NCBI RefSeq assembly: GCF_003332275.1
Contig: NZ_QOVA01000008.1
Span: 124,001 to 188,000, forward strand
Direction of reading: 5' to 3'
Length of the DNA stretch: 64,000 bases
From: Edaphovirga cremea
GTDB lineage: Bacteria; Pseudomonadota; Gammaproteobacteria; Enterobacterales; Enterobacteriaceae
Shown: piece after piece, positions 53,331 to 63,230 of the stretch
Layout: every line of letters starts with the position of its first letter
Position numbering within the stretch: position 1 is the stretch's first letter
Translations under genes and position numbers: made by a program
The notes under the pieces: model-generated
The model's input: the letters and a program-made list of their open reading frames with translations, nothing else
Database searches by the model: none
What the model was told of the DNA's origin: nothing

Positions 53331-53821
53331 TGAATATATTGGTACTGGGTATAGGCAATTTGCTACTCAGTGATGAAGCTATTGGTGTTCGAATTGTTGA
53401 AGCGCTGGAACAGCGCTTCAACCTTTCCCCGCAGGTTGACGTGATGGATGGCGGCACCTCGGGAATGGAATTGATGGGTGATATGGCGTGCCGCGAACAT
53501 CTGATCGTGGCTGACGCTATACTTACCGGAAGTCCTCCCGGTACCGTCACGGTGCTGCGCGACGGTGAAGTGCCTGCGCTTTATACCCGCAAAATTTCTC
53601 CGCACCAGTTGGGGCTGGCCGATGTACTGATGGCTTTGCACATGACCGGTGAATTCCCGCAGCGCCTGACTCTCGTTGGTGTCGAGCCTGAATCACTGGC
53701 AGTAGGTATCGGCTTGACCGGAACGATATCGCGTTCCCTTGATGCCGCGCTTGATCAGGTTGTCGCTGCCTTGCGTACCAGCGGCGTAACGGTGACTGAG
53801 AAGGAGGTCGATCATGTCTGA
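53330..53821 (+). CDS. hybD: Hydrogenase-2 maturation protease
   Basis: A 163-residue endopeptidase that clips the C-terminal tail of HybC after nickel insertion. Nickel-recognition residues are visible: Glu16 in LLLSDEAIG, an Asp in VADAILTG near residue 62 and a His in SPHQLGLAD near residue 93. Its ATG overlaps the hybC stop by one base. Confidence 0.94.
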   Translation: MNILVLGIGNLLLSDEAIGVRIVEALEQRFNLSPQVDVMDGGTSGMELMGDMACREHLIVADAILTGSPPGTVTVLRDGEVPALYTRKISPHQLGLADVLMALHMTGEFPQRLTLVGVEPESLAVGIGLTGTISRSLDAALDQVVAALRTSGVTVTEKEVDHV

Positions 53822-54299
53822 CGACGTATTGGGGCATGAAGAAAACCCCGCCACGCTGCTGGAAAATATCTTCACCGAGATCGCTGACGACCAGATGTAT
53901 TCCCTGCCTTTTTATCAGGGACACATTCCGGTTCGTGCCTGCGGAATGGCACTCTTTGAAGGCCAGTGGTTTGGTGCGATGTTGACGCCGTGGATGCTAA
54001 GCCTGGTGATTTTACCGGGGCCGGGGCAACTCTGGGTCCGCCGGGTCGTCGGTGAGCGTCAGGCGCTGGCGCTGCCGTGTGGGAATGTCAGTTTTACCGT
54101 CAGTGAAACGCAGGCCGGCGGTCAATACCTGAGCCGTTCCCTGATGTCACCGCTGGAAGAAGGGATGTCGGCGGAGCAGGCGGTATTGCTGGCAACACAA
54201 AGTGCCAAAATGGCGCTCTCTTTGCCTTTGGTTGATGCGGATCATCCCGTCAATCGCAGTCGCCGTGCATTATTCAGTCCTAAGCGGAGCATGAGCTGA
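53814..54299 (+). CDS. hybE: Hydrogenase-2 accessory protein HybE
   Basis: A 161-residue HybE-family chaperone, as in E. coli (162). It is known to bind the Tat-signal-bearing small subunit precursor and time its export. Typical segments are RACGMALFEGQWFGAMLTPW and LPCGNVSFTVSE. It overlaps hybD by eight bases and hybF by one base. Confidence 0.92.
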   Translation: MSDDVLGHEENPATLLENIFTEIADDQMYSLPFYQGHIPVRACGMALFEGQWFGAMLTPWMLSLVILPGPGQLWVRRVVGERQALALPCGNVSFTVSETQAGGQYLSRSLMSPLEEGMSAEQAVLLATQSAKMALSLPLVDADHPVNRSRRALFSPKRSMS

Positions 54300-54640
54300 T
54301 GCATGAAATATCCCTTTGCCAGAGCGCGTTGGAGCTGATTGAACAGCAGGCACAAAACCATGGTGCACAACGGGTGACGGCGGTGTGGATAGAAATTGGC
54401 GTACTTTCCTGTGTTGAAGAGAGTGCGCTGGCCTTTTGTTTTGAAAGCGTCTGCCGCCACACCGTGGCGGAGGGATGTCAATTACATCTGAGTTACCGGA
54501 ATGCGCGCGCCTGGTGTTGGGATTGCAGTCAAGAAGTCGCAGTTACCCGCCACGATGCACCGTGTCCTGTCTGTAGTGGTCACCGTCTGCGCATTGAAGG
54601 CGGTGACAGTTTGCAGATTAAACAGATGGAAGTGGAATAA
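54299..54640 (+). CDS. hybF: HypA-like nickel delivery protein HybF
   Basis: A 113-residue nickel metallochaperone that, with HypB, puts nickel into HybC. The N-terminal MHEISLCQS supplies the His2-Glu3 nickel site, and CWDCSQEVAVTRHDAPCPVC supplies the structural zinc (two C-x2-C). It is the seventh gene in the hyb order. Confidence 0.94.
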   Translation: MHEISLCQSALELIEQQAQNHGAQRVTAVWIEIGVLSCVEESALAFCFESVCRHTVAEGCQLHLSYRNARAWCWDCSQEVAVTRHDAPCPVCSGHRLRIEGGDSLQIKQMEVE

Positions 54641-54657
54641 TTGAGGAGTGATTTCCT

Positions 54658-55842
54658 ATGTGTACGACTTGCGGTTGCGGTAGCGGGGAGAGAAGTATTG
54701 AAGGGGTGGATGATCATCACGACGCTGATCACGAGCATCCACATGACCACCAGCACGATCATCACCATGCACACGATCACAGTCATTCGCATGGCCATAA
54801 TCACAGCCACGATCATGACCATGATCACGGCCATGAAAACGATCATCACCATTCACATGCTCATGACCATGCCTGCGTTCGCGGCCCACTCAAGAACCTG
54901 AAACATTTAAAGAAACTCAAAAGCTTAAAGCTGGATTCGCACGCCATGATCGCGTCTGCGCCCGGAACAACGATTGTGCATCACCATTATCACCACACGG
55001 GTGACGTGCATCATCACTACCACACGCTGCCACCGGAAAAAACCACTGAGTCCTCGCCTTTGGCGGAGCGCCAGGTTCCAGAAGTGCAACAAAATGGTCA
55101 AAGAAATGGTCAACAGAATAATGGCCAGCAGCAACAGGATTTGCACTACGGAAAAGGTGAAGCGGGCACCCATGCACCGGGTATGAGCCAGCGCCGTATG
55201 CTGCAAATTGAAATGGATGTATTGGGCAAGAACAATCATCTGGCGGCGCATAACCGCGAGGATTTCGCGGCGCGCAATATTCTGGCGCTGAATCTGGTTT
55301 CCAGTCCGGGCTCGGGCAAAACCACGCTGTTGACGACAACGTTATTGCAGTTGGCCTCGCAAATTCCTTGTGCGGTTATTGAAGGCGATCAGCAAACCAC
55401 CCACGATGCCGACCGTATTCGTGCGACGGGTGTCCCCGCGATTCAGGTGAATACTGGCAAAGGCTGTCACCTTGATGCGCAGATGATTATGGATGCAACC
55501 AAACACTTGCCGCTGCAAAACAACAGCCTGTTGTTTATCGAGAACGTCGGCAATCTGGTCTGCCCGGCAGGATTTGATCTGGGTGAGCGCCATAAGGTGG
55601 CGGTGCTGTCGGTGACGGAAGGTGAAGACAAGCCGCTGAAATACCCCCATATGTTTGCCGCCGCGACGCTGATGATCATCAACAAGGTCGATCTGCTGCC
55701 GTATCTGGATTTCGATATTGAGAGTTGCATCGCCTTTGCACGTCAGGTCAATCCTGATATTCAGGTGATCAAACTTTCTGCCACAACCGGCGAAGGCATG
55801 GCCGACTGGTTCCGTTGGCTGGAGGCTCAACAATGTGCTTAG
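54658..55842 (+). CDS. hypB: Hydrogenase nickel-incorporation GTPase HypB with an unusually long His-rich region
   Basis: A 394-residue GTPase, about 100 residues longer than E. coli HypB (290). It opens with the nickel motif MCTTCGCG. A stretch of dozens of His and Asp residues fills about residues 20-80; a second His cluster ([16 protein letters not shown]) is near 105-120, and a Gln/Asn-rich linker is near 140-165. The G domain follows: P-loop [29 protein letters not shown], and [11 protein letters not shown]. The His tract suggests nickel storage as well as delivery. It overlaps hybG by ten bases. Confidence 0.95.
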   Translation: MCTTCGCGSGERSIEGVDDHHDADHEHPHDHQHDHHHAHDHSHSHGHNHSHDHDHDHGHENDHHHSHAHDHACVRGPLKNLKHLKKLKSLKLDSHAMIASAPGTTIVHHHYHHTGDVHHHYHTLPPEKTTESSPLAERQVPEVQQNGQRNGQQNNGQQQQDLHYGKGEAGTHAPGMSQRRMLQIEMDVLGKNNHLAAHNREDFAARNILALNLVSSPGSGKTTLLTTTLLQLASQIPCAVIEGDQQTTHDADRIRATGVPAIQVNTGKGCHLDAQMIMDATKHLPLQNNSLLFIENVGNLVCPAGFDLGERHKVAVLSVTEGEDKPLKYPHMFAAATLMIINKVDLLPYLDFDIESCIAFARQVNPDIQVIKLSATTGEGMADWFRWLEAQQCA

Positions 55843-56108
55843 GTGTTCCTGGCAAAGTCGTGGAAGTTGGCGACGATATTCACCAATTGGCCTGGGTTGA
55901 TGTGTGCGGCGTAAAACGGGCGATCAATATCGGGCTGGTCTGCGAAGGCGACCCGCACGAGCTTCTGGGACAATGGGTGTTGGTACATGTGGGTTTTGCC
56001 ATGAGTTTGCTTGATGAACAGGAAGCGCAGGACACGTTGGCGGCGCTACAAAGCATGCAGGCTGTCGGTCTGGATTTGGATCACGAGTCCTCACGGGTTG
56101 GAGGATAA
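55833..56108 (+). CDS. hybG: HypC/HybG-type maturation chaperone
   Basis: A 91-residue chaperone that carries the Fe(CN)2CO group with HypD and binds the HybC precursor. The ATG at 55833 gives [13 protein letters not shown], with the essential Cys2. In the E. coli hyb operon the equivalent is HybG; here the gene sits between hypB and hypD as hypC does. Either name is defensible. Confidence 0.92.
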   Translation: MCLGVPGKVVEVGDDIHQLAWVDVCGVKRAINIGLVCEGDPHELLGQWVLVHVGFAMSLLDEQEAQDTLAALQSMQAVGLDLDHESSRVGG

Positions 56109-56110
56109 CG

Positions 56111-57226
56111 ATGCGTTTTGTGGATGAATTTCGCGATCCGGCGCTGGCAAAAAGCTTGTTCGAGCGTATTGCCGAGCTGGTGCCGCAAATCCCAACACAC
56201 TATCGGCGTCCGCTGCAAATCATGGAAGTGTGCGGCGGGCATACCCATGCCATTTTCAAATTTGGCATCGACCAGTTATTGCCAGACGACATCGAATTCG
56301 TTCATGGGCCGGGTTGTCCGGTGTGCGTACTGCCGATGGGGCGGATCGACGCCTGTCTGGAGATTGCGGCGCATCCTGAAGTGATTTTCTGTACGTTCGG
56401 CGACGCGATGCGCGTTCCGGGGCGCGGCGGCTCGCTACTTGATGCGAAACGGCAGGGTGCCGATGTGCGGGTGGTCTATTCACCGCTGGATGCGCTGGCG
56501 ATGGCGGAGCAGAATCCCGATCGCCAGGTGGTCTTTTTCGCGCTGGGGTTTGAAACTACCCAGCCCGCCACCGCGCTGACCTTGCAACAGGCGCGCCTGC
56601 GCGGGATCACCAATTTCACGGTTTTCTGCCAACACATCACCATCATCCCGACGTTACGCAGCCTGTTGCAGCAACCCGATGTGCGCATCGATGGTTTTCT
56701 GGCACCGGGTCACGTCAGCATGGTGATCGGCACTACGCCGTACCATTTTATCAGTGATGAATTCCATAAACCGCTGGTGGTCACGGGGTTTGAGCCGCTC
56801 GATATCCTGCAGGGGATAGTGATGCTGCTTGAACAAATGCGTGACGAACGTTGCCTGGTGGAGAATCAGTACCGGCGCATCGTGCCTGACGTGGGCAATG
56901 TGCTGGCGCAACAGGCGATGGACGAGGTATTTTCGATAAAAGCGCTCAGCGAATGGCGTGGGCTTGGCGAAATCGAAAATTCAGGTGTGCAACTTGCAGA
57001 GAATTATCGCCAGTTCGATGCCGAAATACGCTTTAACCCTCTGCAACAGAAAGTGGCCGACGATCCGCAATCACGCTGTGGTGATGTTCTGACCGGACGG
57101 TGTAAACCTGCCGATTGCCCGCTGTTTGGCAACCGGTGTTCACCGCAAAATGCGTTTGGTGCCCTGATGGTCTCTTCTGAAGGTGCCTGCGCTGCTTATT
57201 ATCAATATCGTCGTGGGGCAGCATAA
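56111..57226 (+). CDS. hypD: Hydrogenase maturation iron-sulfur protein HypD
   Basis: A 371-residue scaffold (E. coli 373) on which the Fe(CN)2CO unit is built. The motifs MEVCGGHTHAIFKFG, VHGPGCPVCVLP and FCTFGDAMRVPG, and the [4Fe-4S]-binding cysteines in the C-terminal part (CGDVLTGRCKPADCPLFGNRC), are present. It starts two bases after hybG and abuts hypE. Confidence 0.95.
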   Translation: MRFVDEFRDPALAKSLFERIAELVPQIPTHYRRPLQIMEVCGGHTHAIFKFGIDQLLPDDIEFVHGPGCPVCVLPMGRIDACLEIAAHPEVIFCTFGDAMRVPGRGGSLLDAKRQGADVRVVYSPLDALAMAEQNPDRQVVFFALGFETTQPATALTLQQARLRGITNFTVFCQHITIIPTLRSLLQQPDVRIDGFLAPGHVSMVIGTTPYHFISDEFHKPLVVTGFEPLDILQGIVMLLEQMRDERCLVENQYRRIVPDVGNVLAQQAMDEVFSIKALSEWRGLGEIENSGVQLAENYRQFDAEIRFNPLQQKVADDPQSRCGDVLTGRCKPADCPLFGNRCSPQNAFGALMVSSEGACAAYYQYRRGAA

Positions 57227-58252
57227 ATGCGTCAGGGAAATGAACCACAAATCACGCTGGCGCACGGCAGCGGCGGGCAAGCGATGCAGACGCTCATAGA
57301 GAGCCTGTTTCTCGATGCCTTTTCCAATCCGGCACTCAACGAACGCGAAGATCAGGCGCGTCTGCCACTCAGCCTGCTGAACGCCTTGGGCGATCGCCTG
57401 GCGTTTTCCACCGACAGCTACGTGATCGACCCGATCTTTTTTCCCGGTGGCGACATCGGCAAACTGGCGGTGTGCGGCACGGCCAACGACGTCGCCGTCA
57501 GTGGCGCGGTACCGCTTTATCTCTCTTGCGGGTTTATTCTTGAAGAAGGATTCCCGCTGGCTGACCTGCAACGGATTGTCCAATCCATGGCCCAGGCGGC
57601 AAGTGACGCCGGGATGCAGATCGTCACCGGGGACACCAAAGTGGTACCCCGTGGCGCAGCGGACAAGATTTTCATCAACACGGCGGGGATTGGTGTCATA
57701 CCGGCTGACGTGCGTTGGGCGGCAGCCGATCTTCGTCCGGGCGACCGGATTATCGTCAGCGGCACGCTCGGCGATCACGGTGCCACCATCCTCAATCTGC
57801 GCGAGAAGCTGGGGCTGGAATCCGAATTGATGAGCGATTGCGCCTCGCTTGCGCCGATGATTGCTCCTTTGCGCGCCATTGCCGGGGTACGCGCCATGCG
57901 CGACGCGACGCGCGGCGGCGTGACGGCAATTTTGCACGAATTTTCCCAGGCCAGCGGTTACGGCATGCAGATCCACGAACCGGCGTTGCCGATGAAAACG
58001 GCTGTACGCGGGATCTGCGAATTGCTTGGACTGGATGCCCTGAATTTCGCCAATGAAGGCAAATTGGTGATCGTTGTTGCCCCCGAGGCAGAAGCCGAGG
58101 TGCTGGCGGCGCTGCATGCCCATCCATTGGGGCATGACGCGATAGCCATCGGTGAAGTGATCGAGGCCAGACAGGTCAGGTTATGTGGCATGTTTGGCGT
58201 GTCGAGACGATTGGAACTTCCGCATTTTGAGCCTCTACCCAGGATTTGCTAG
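57227..58252 (+). CDS. hypE: Hydrogenase maturation protein HypE
   Basis: A 341-residue enzyme that dehydrates the carbamoylated C-terminal Cys to thiocyanate, the cyanide source. The N-terminal AHGSGGQAM, the PurM-like ATP site FSTDSYVIDPIFFPGGDIGKL, and the terminal PRIC with the modified Cys are seen. The ATG follows the hypD stop directly. Confidence 0.95.
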   Translation: MRQGNEPQITLAHGSGGQAMQTLIESLFLDAFSNPALNEREDQARLPLSLLNALGDRLAFSTDSYVIDPIFFPGGDIGKLAVCGTANDVAVSGAVPLYLSCGFILEEGFPLADLQRIVQSMAQAASDAGMQIVTGDTKVVPRGAADKIFINTAGIGVIPADVRWAAADLRPGDRIIVSGTLGDHGATILNLREKLGLESELMSDCASLAPMIAPLRAIAGVRAMRDATRGGVTAILHEFSQASGYGMQIHEPALPMKTAVRGICELLGLDALNFANEGKLVIVVAPEAEAEVLAALHAHPLGHDAIAIGEVIEARQVRLCGMFGVSRRLELPHFEPLPRIC

Positions 58253-58298
58253 CCTCCGCGCAAACAGTAAATGAATACCCATACAGCAGGATGAACGA

Positions 58299-60599
58299 GT
58301 GAATCCTAACGGTTTACAATTACGCATCAAAGGGAAAGTGCAGGGCGTGGGGTTCCGACCCTTCGTCTGGCAATTAGCCCACCGTCTCGGTCTGCTGGGG
58401 GATGTCAGTAATGATGGTGCGGGTGTCGACATTCATTTGTGGCAAACGCCGGATGTGGCGATTTTCCTTGAGCAATTGCACGCCGATTGTCCACCGCTGG
58501 CGCAGATCGACAGTGTGGAGACGTCACCGTTCAATTGGCCGGAACCGCCACAGGATTTCACTATTGTTCACAGCGGTCATGGGCAGATGGATACGCAGGT
58601 GGTGCCGGATGCCGCTACGTGCGATGCCTGTCTGCGAGAACTGAACGCTGCCGATAACCGCCGCTATCACTATCCGTTCATCAACTGCACCCACTGCGGT
58701 CCGCGTTTCAGCGTCATTCACTCCATGCCTTACGATCGCCCCTATACCTCAATGCGCGATTTCCCGCTTTGCCCGCAATGCCTGGCGGAGTATCAGGATC
58801 CCGGCGATCGTCGTTTCCATGCCCAACCCAATGCCTGTGCCGATTGTGGGCCGCACGTTTGGCTATGTGACAGACATGGCGACGAGCTGGCGAGTGGGGA
58901 AGCCGCCATGCAACAGACTGAACGGGCGCTTTTGGCGGGTGAGATTGTTGCCATTAAAGGTATCGGCGGCTTTCATCTGGCCTGTGATGCCACCAATCTG
59001 ACCGCCGTGCAACGTCTGCGTCAGCGCAAGCATCGCCGCGATAAACCGTTGGCGGTTATGGTTCCTGACGTCGAATGGCTGCAACGCTGCGTGTCCAAAC
59101 CGAACCTGTCGGCGCTGATTTCGCTGCTGAAAAGCCCGGCAGCACCGATTGTTCTGGTACCGCTGCGTGAATCCTCGCCGTTGTGTTCGGCCATTGCGCC
59201 GGGACTGAGCGAAATTGGCGTCATGCTGCCCGCCAATCCGTTGCAACACCTGCTTATGCAGCGCGTTGCGCGTCCTCTGGTGATGACCTCTGGCAACGCC
59301 AGCGGCAAACCACCCGCATTAAGCAATGCGCAGGCGTTGGATCAGTTACAGCCGATCGCCGATCTCTGGCTGATGCATAACCGTGACATTGTTCAGCGCG
59401 CGGATGATTCACTGGTGCGGTTCACCCCGCAAGGCGCGGAGATGCTCCGTCGCGCCCGTGGCTATGTTCCTGATGCCTTGGGATTGCCGCCGGGATTTGC
59501 GCAGCAACCTTCGATTCTGGCATTGGGTGCCGATCTGAAGAATACGTTTTGTCTATTGCGCGATAACCACGCTGTTCTTAGTCAGCATCTCGGTGATTTG
59601 GACGATCTGGATATCCAGCGGCAGCAGGCGCAATTGCTGGCGCTGTTCCGCTCACTGTACGACTTCACTCCCCAGCAACTGGTGGTGGATGCGCATCCAG
59701 GGTATGTCAGCCATCAGATGGGCCATGCGCTCGCGGCGCAGTGGGCAATTCCCTGCGTGGCGGTTTTTCATCACCACGCGCACATTGTTTCCTGTCTGGC
59801 CGAACGGCAGTGGCCGCGCAATGCGGGACCGGTGATTGGGCTGGCGCTGGACGGTCTGGGATATGGCAGCGATGGCCGCCTGTGGGGCGGAGAATGCCTG
59901 CTGGTGGATTACGCCCGTTGCCAGCATCTGGGTGGATTGCCTGCGGTGGCACTCCCCGGCGGCGATCTGGCATCACAACAGCCCTGGCGCAATCTGCTCG
60001 CCCATCTGCTGCGTTTCGTCCCTGACTGGGCCTCGTTGCCTGAGGCGCACGCGATTCCCCGCCCGCAAGCCGAGGTGCTGGCGCGCGCCATAAGCCGGGG
60101 AATCAACGCCCCGCTGGCGTCGTCTGCCGGGCGGTTATTTGATGCGGTCGCGGCGGCGTTGAATATTTCCCCTGATCATGTGGGATGGGAGGGGGGCGCA
60201 GCCTGTCAGTTGGAGGCGTTGGCGCAGCAAAGTCGGCCACATACGCCACCCGTGACGATGCCACTGCTCGGGGATGAACTTGATCTTGCGACTTTTTGGC
60301 GAGAATGGCTGGGTTATCGTGCAGAACCCGCCGAACGTGCATACGCCTTTCATTATGCGTTGGCGCAAGGTTTTACCGTATTGGCCCGGCGGGCGGCACA
60401 ACAGTTTGGCGTCAACACCATCGTGTTGTCCGGCGGGGTAATGCATAACGTGTTATTGCGCCAATTACTGACAGAACAATTGCAGGGATTACAGGTTTTG
60501 CAGCATGTGAATTTACCCGCTGGAGACGGCGGTATTGCGTTGGGTCAGGCGCTGATTGCCGCCGCCAATTTGACGAACCGGGAAAACCAGAATGTATAA
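58299..60599 (+). CDS. hypF: Carbamoyltransferase HypF
   Basis: A 766-residue enzyme (E. coli 750) that makes the carbamoyl group for cyanide ligands. It starts from a GTG at 58299 with AGGA six bases upstream. Domains in order: acylphosphatase ([17 protein letters not shown]), two zinc fingers (CDACLREL with CTHCGPRFS, and CPQCLAEY with CADCGP), a YrdC-like domain ([12 protein letters not shown]), and a Kae1-like C-terminal domain ([20 protein letters not shown]). It overlaps the substrate-binding protein gene by eight bases. Confidence 0.95.
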   Translation: MNPNGLQLRIKGKVQGVGFRPFVWQLAHRLGLLGDVSNDGAGVDIHLWQTPDVAIFLEQLHADCPPLAQIDSVETSPFNWPEPPQDFTIVHSGHGQMDTQVVPDAATCDACLRELNAADNRRYHYPFINCTHCGPRFSVIHSMPYDRPYTSMRDFPLCPQCLAEYQDPGDRRFHAQPNACADCGPHVWLCDRHGDELASGEAAMQQTERALLAGEIVAIKGIGGFHLACDATNLTAVQRLRQRKHRRDKPLAVMVPDVEWLQRCVSKPNLSALISLLKSPAAPIVLVPLRESSPLCSAIAPGLSEIGVMLPANPLQHLLMQRVARPLVMTSGNASGKPPALSNAQALDQLQPIADLWLMHNRDIVQRADDSLVRFTPQGAEMLRRARGYVPDALGLPPGFAQQPSILALGADLKNTFCLLRDNHAVLSQHLGDLDDLDIQRQQAQLLALFRSLYDFTPQQLVVDAHPGYVSHQMGHALAAQWAIPCVAVFHHHAHIVSCLAERQWPRNAGPVIGLALDGLGYGSDGRLWGGECLLVDYARCQHLGGLPAVALPGGDLASQQPWRNLLAHLLRFVPDWASLPEAHAIPRPQAEVLARAISRGINAPLASSAGRLFDAVAAALNISPDHVGWEGGAACQLEALAQQSRPHTPPVTMPLLGDELDLATFWREWLGYRAEPAERAYAFHYALAQGFTVLARRAAQQFGVNTIVLSGGVMHNVLLRQLLTEQLQGLQVLQHVNLPAGDGGIALGQALIAAANLTNRENQNV

Positions 60600-62208
60600 A
60601 AAAAATGCTTTCAGCCTTCGTCGACGCAGTTTGATCAAAGGCGCTGTCGCCACCGGCATAATGGCGGGATTTGCTCAACCGTTTTCGTGGGTTTATGCCC
60701 GTAAAAAGACGCCACGTCCCGCGAAAGAGTCCCTGATGATCTCCGTGGGTGCCGAGCCGGAAGCCGGTTTCGACCCTTGCACTGGCTGGGGATTTAACGG
60801 CTATCGCCTGTTCCAATCGGCCTTGCTGGATTTTGATGCCAACATCAACCTGATCACCGATCTGGCGACGGGGTATCAGGTCGCTGATAGCGGGCTGACG
60901 TACACCTACACATTACGCCGGGATGTGCTGTTTTCTGACGGCACGCCATTAACCGCCGCTGATGTGGTGTTCACCTACCAGACCGCAAAAAACAGCGGAT
61001 CGGTGGTCGACCTGACCATGCTGCGCAGCGTGGAAGCGCTGGATAGCCACACGGTGGTGTTTACCCTGAATAAGCCGTGGTCGACCTTTGTGACGCTGAC
61101 CGCACAGCTCGGTATCGTGCCAGCCAAACGCTATCATGCGGGCCGTTACCGCGAGGAACCTGTAGGCAGCGGACCTTTCCAACTGGTGCAGTGGGATAAA
61201 GGCCAGCAGATTATCATTGAGCCCAATCCGCACTATTATGGCGTCCCTTCGCCCTTCAAAAAAATCACCCTGCTGTTTCTTGATGAAGAGACGGCGCTGG
61301 CCAATGCCAAATCCGGGCAACTGGACGTGGTGATGGTCAATCCGGAATACGCCAAAGAGTCCGTGGCAGGCATGCAATTACTGACCGTGCGTACCGTGGA
61401 TAATCGCGGTTTTAACCTGCCCGTTATCCCGCGCGGCAGCGATAAGAGCGGTAAGCCCATCGGCAATGATGTGTTGTGCGATCACGCTATCCGCAAGGCA
61501 ATGAATATCGGTATCGATCGCCAGTGGATTATCAACAATGCGCTGAATGGCATCGGCACCCCGGCGTTTTCCCGGGTGGATCAATTGCCCTGGTCGAATG
61601 CGGCGACACACTTCAAGGATAATCGCATCCACGAGGCCAACGCGTTGCTCGACGCGGCGGGCTGGCAACGTGGCAGCGATGGCGTCAGGGTGAAGAATGG
61701 CCTGCGCGCCGAAATCACCTTCAACGCCCGTACCGACGATTTACAGCGCTACAACCTGGCGCTGGCACTGGCGGAGAACGTGCGTGAACTCGGTATTCTG
61801 CTGCATGCGCAGGCGCGGCCATGGAGCGAATGCAAAGAGAAAGCCGCCTACGAACCCTGCTGTTGGGGATTCGGCGACTACAATCCGCAGGATCTGTACA
61901 GTGGTTATCACAGTCAGGGCAGCTATAATTTTTCTCACTACGCCAATCCGGTGGTGGATGCGTGGATCGATAAAGCGCTGGCATCGACCAATCATGCGAA
62001 GGCCATAGAAGAGTGGCAGCGCTGCCAATGGGATGGCAAAACCGGCCCGGATGGTGAGCAGGGCGATATGCCTTTCCTTTGGCTGGTAAATATCGATCAC
62101 ACCTATTTTGTTGCTGAGGGACTGAAACTTGGCAACCAACGGTTGCATCCACACGGACACGGTTGGCCGGTGGTGGGCAACTTGCAGTATTGGACATGGG
62201 ACGCTTGA
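60592..62208 (+). CDS. ABC transporter substrate-binding protein, probably nickel (Tat-exported, NikA-like)
   Basis: A 538-residue SBP_bac_5 (peptide/nickel) family protein (E. coli NikA 524). The N-terminus has a Tat signal, [18 protein letters not shown]. Family motifs are [18 protein letters not shown] near residue 118 and [11 protein letters not shown] near 190. Most NikA/OppA proteins use Sec; a Tat signal suggests folding with a cofactor or metal chelate in the cytoplasm. It is translationally coupled to hypF and followed by two permeases, so nickel supply for the hydrogenase is the best inference. A peptide or other metal chelate is possible. Confidence 0.8.
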   Translation: MYKKNAFSLRRRSLIKGAVATGIMAGFAQPFSWVYARKKTPRPAKESLMISVGAEPEAGFDPCTGWGFNGYRLFQSALLDFDANINLITDLATGYQVADSGLTYTYTLRRDVLFSDGTPLTAADVVFTYQTAKNSGSVVDLTMLRSVEALDSHTVVFTLNKPWSTFVTLTAQLGIVPAKRYHAGRYREEPVGSGPFQLVQWDKGQQIIIEPNPHYYGVPSPFKKITLLFLDEETALANAKSGQLDVVMVNPEYAKESVAGMQLLTVRTVDNRGFNLPVIPRGSDKSGKPIGNDVLCDHAIRKAMNIGIDRQWIINNALNGIGTPAFSRVDQLPWSNAATHFKDNRIHEANALLDAAGWQRGSDGVRVKNGLRAEITFNARTDDLQRYNLALALAENVRELGILLHAQARPWSECKEKAAYEPCCWGFGDYNPQDLYSGYHSQGSYNFSHYANPVVDAWIDKALASTNHAKAIEEWQRCQWDGKTGPDGEQGDMPFLWLVNIDHTYFVAEGLKLGNQRLHPHGHGWPVVGNLQYWTWDA

Positions 62209-63230
62209 TGATTTTGCCTCTATCTGGCCGGATTCGCCCCAAGGGTCGGCTGGGGTTCATCGTGCAAAGCCTGCTGCGCATGGTCAGCTTGCTGCTGGCC
62301 GTCACCTTGATTACGTTTACCCTGATCAGCTATTCACCTTTCGATCCGGTCACGGCGTATGTCGGGGCCGATGCCACAGTGAGTGAAGCGCAGAAAGAAA
62401 ATATCGCGGAACATTGGGGGTTCAACGATCCCGGCCCGGTGCGATACCTGAAGTGGATGGGGAATTTGCTGCAAGGAGAGATGGGCACCTCAGTCATATT
62501 CCACAAACCGGTCAGTGAAGTGTTGGCTGAACGGTTTTCTGCGTCGATGATGCTGATGGGAACGGCATGGGTTTTATCTGGCGTGCTGGGATTTACCCTT
62601 GGCGTGGTCTCGGGTTTTTATCGCCAGCGCTGGCCGGATCGCCTGATTAACGCCATCGCGTTGGCACTGGCGAGCGCACCGATCTTCTGGCTGGCGCTAT
62701 TGGCCCTGATGATTTTTTCGGTCAGCCTGCAATGGTTTCCCATGGGGATGGCGGTTCCCGCCGGTAAATTGGCGTCCGAGGTGACATGGGGTGATCGGTT
62801 ATACCATTTAGTGTTACCGGCGCTGGTACTGAGCGTGGGGGGCATCGCCAACATTACGCTGCATACGCGGGAAAAAATGATCTCGGCGCTGAACAGTGAT
62901 TACATGCTATTTGCCTGGGCGCGGGGGGAATCGCGGTGGCGGTCAGTCATGCGCCACGGGCTGAGAAATATCGCGCTACCGGCGATCACGTTACAGTTTG
63001 CCTCTTTTTCGGAGCTGTTCGGCGGCAGTATTCTGGCTGAGCAGGTATTTTCTTATCCTGGGCTGGGCAGTGCCGCCACGCTGGCAGGTTTGAAAGGCGA
63101 TATTCCTCTGCTGCTGGGCGTGACGTTGTTCAGCGCACTGTTTGTATTTACCGGCAATCTGCTGGCCAACGTGATTTACGGGCTGGTGGATCCACGAATT
63201 TCTCAGGGGAGGCGCGATGTCACTCATTAG
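62208..63230 (+). CDS. ABC transporter permease, NikB/DppB-like
   Basis: A 340-residue permease with about six membrane helices. The ATG at 62208 overlaps the preceding stop (ATGA). Characteristic elements are LLAVTLITFTLISYSPFDP near the N-terminus, the first-helix region and HGLRNIALPAITLQFASFSELFGGSILAEQVFSYPGLG, the coupling loop of the DppB family. It should pair with the next permease. Confidence 0.88.
   Translation: MILPLSGRIRPKGRLGFIVQSLLRMVSLLLAVTLITFTLISYSPFDPVTAYVGADATVSEAQKENIAEHWGFNDPGPVRYLKWMGNLLQGEMGTSVIFHKPVSEVLAERFSASMMLMGTAWVLSGVLGFTLGVVSGFYRQRWPDRLINAIALALASAPIFWLALLALMIFSVSLQWFPMGMAVPAGKLASEVTWGDRLYHLVLPALVLSVGGIANITLHTREKMISALNSDYMLFAWARGESRWRSVMRHGLRNIALPAITLQFASFSELFGGSILAEQVFSYPGLGSAATLAGLKGDIPLLLGVTLFSALFVFTGNLLANVIYGLVDPRISQGRRDVTH

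Noticed and set aside
57140-58135. A 331-codon minus-strand open frame opposite hypE
   Set aside because: Antisense shadow of hypE without family features.
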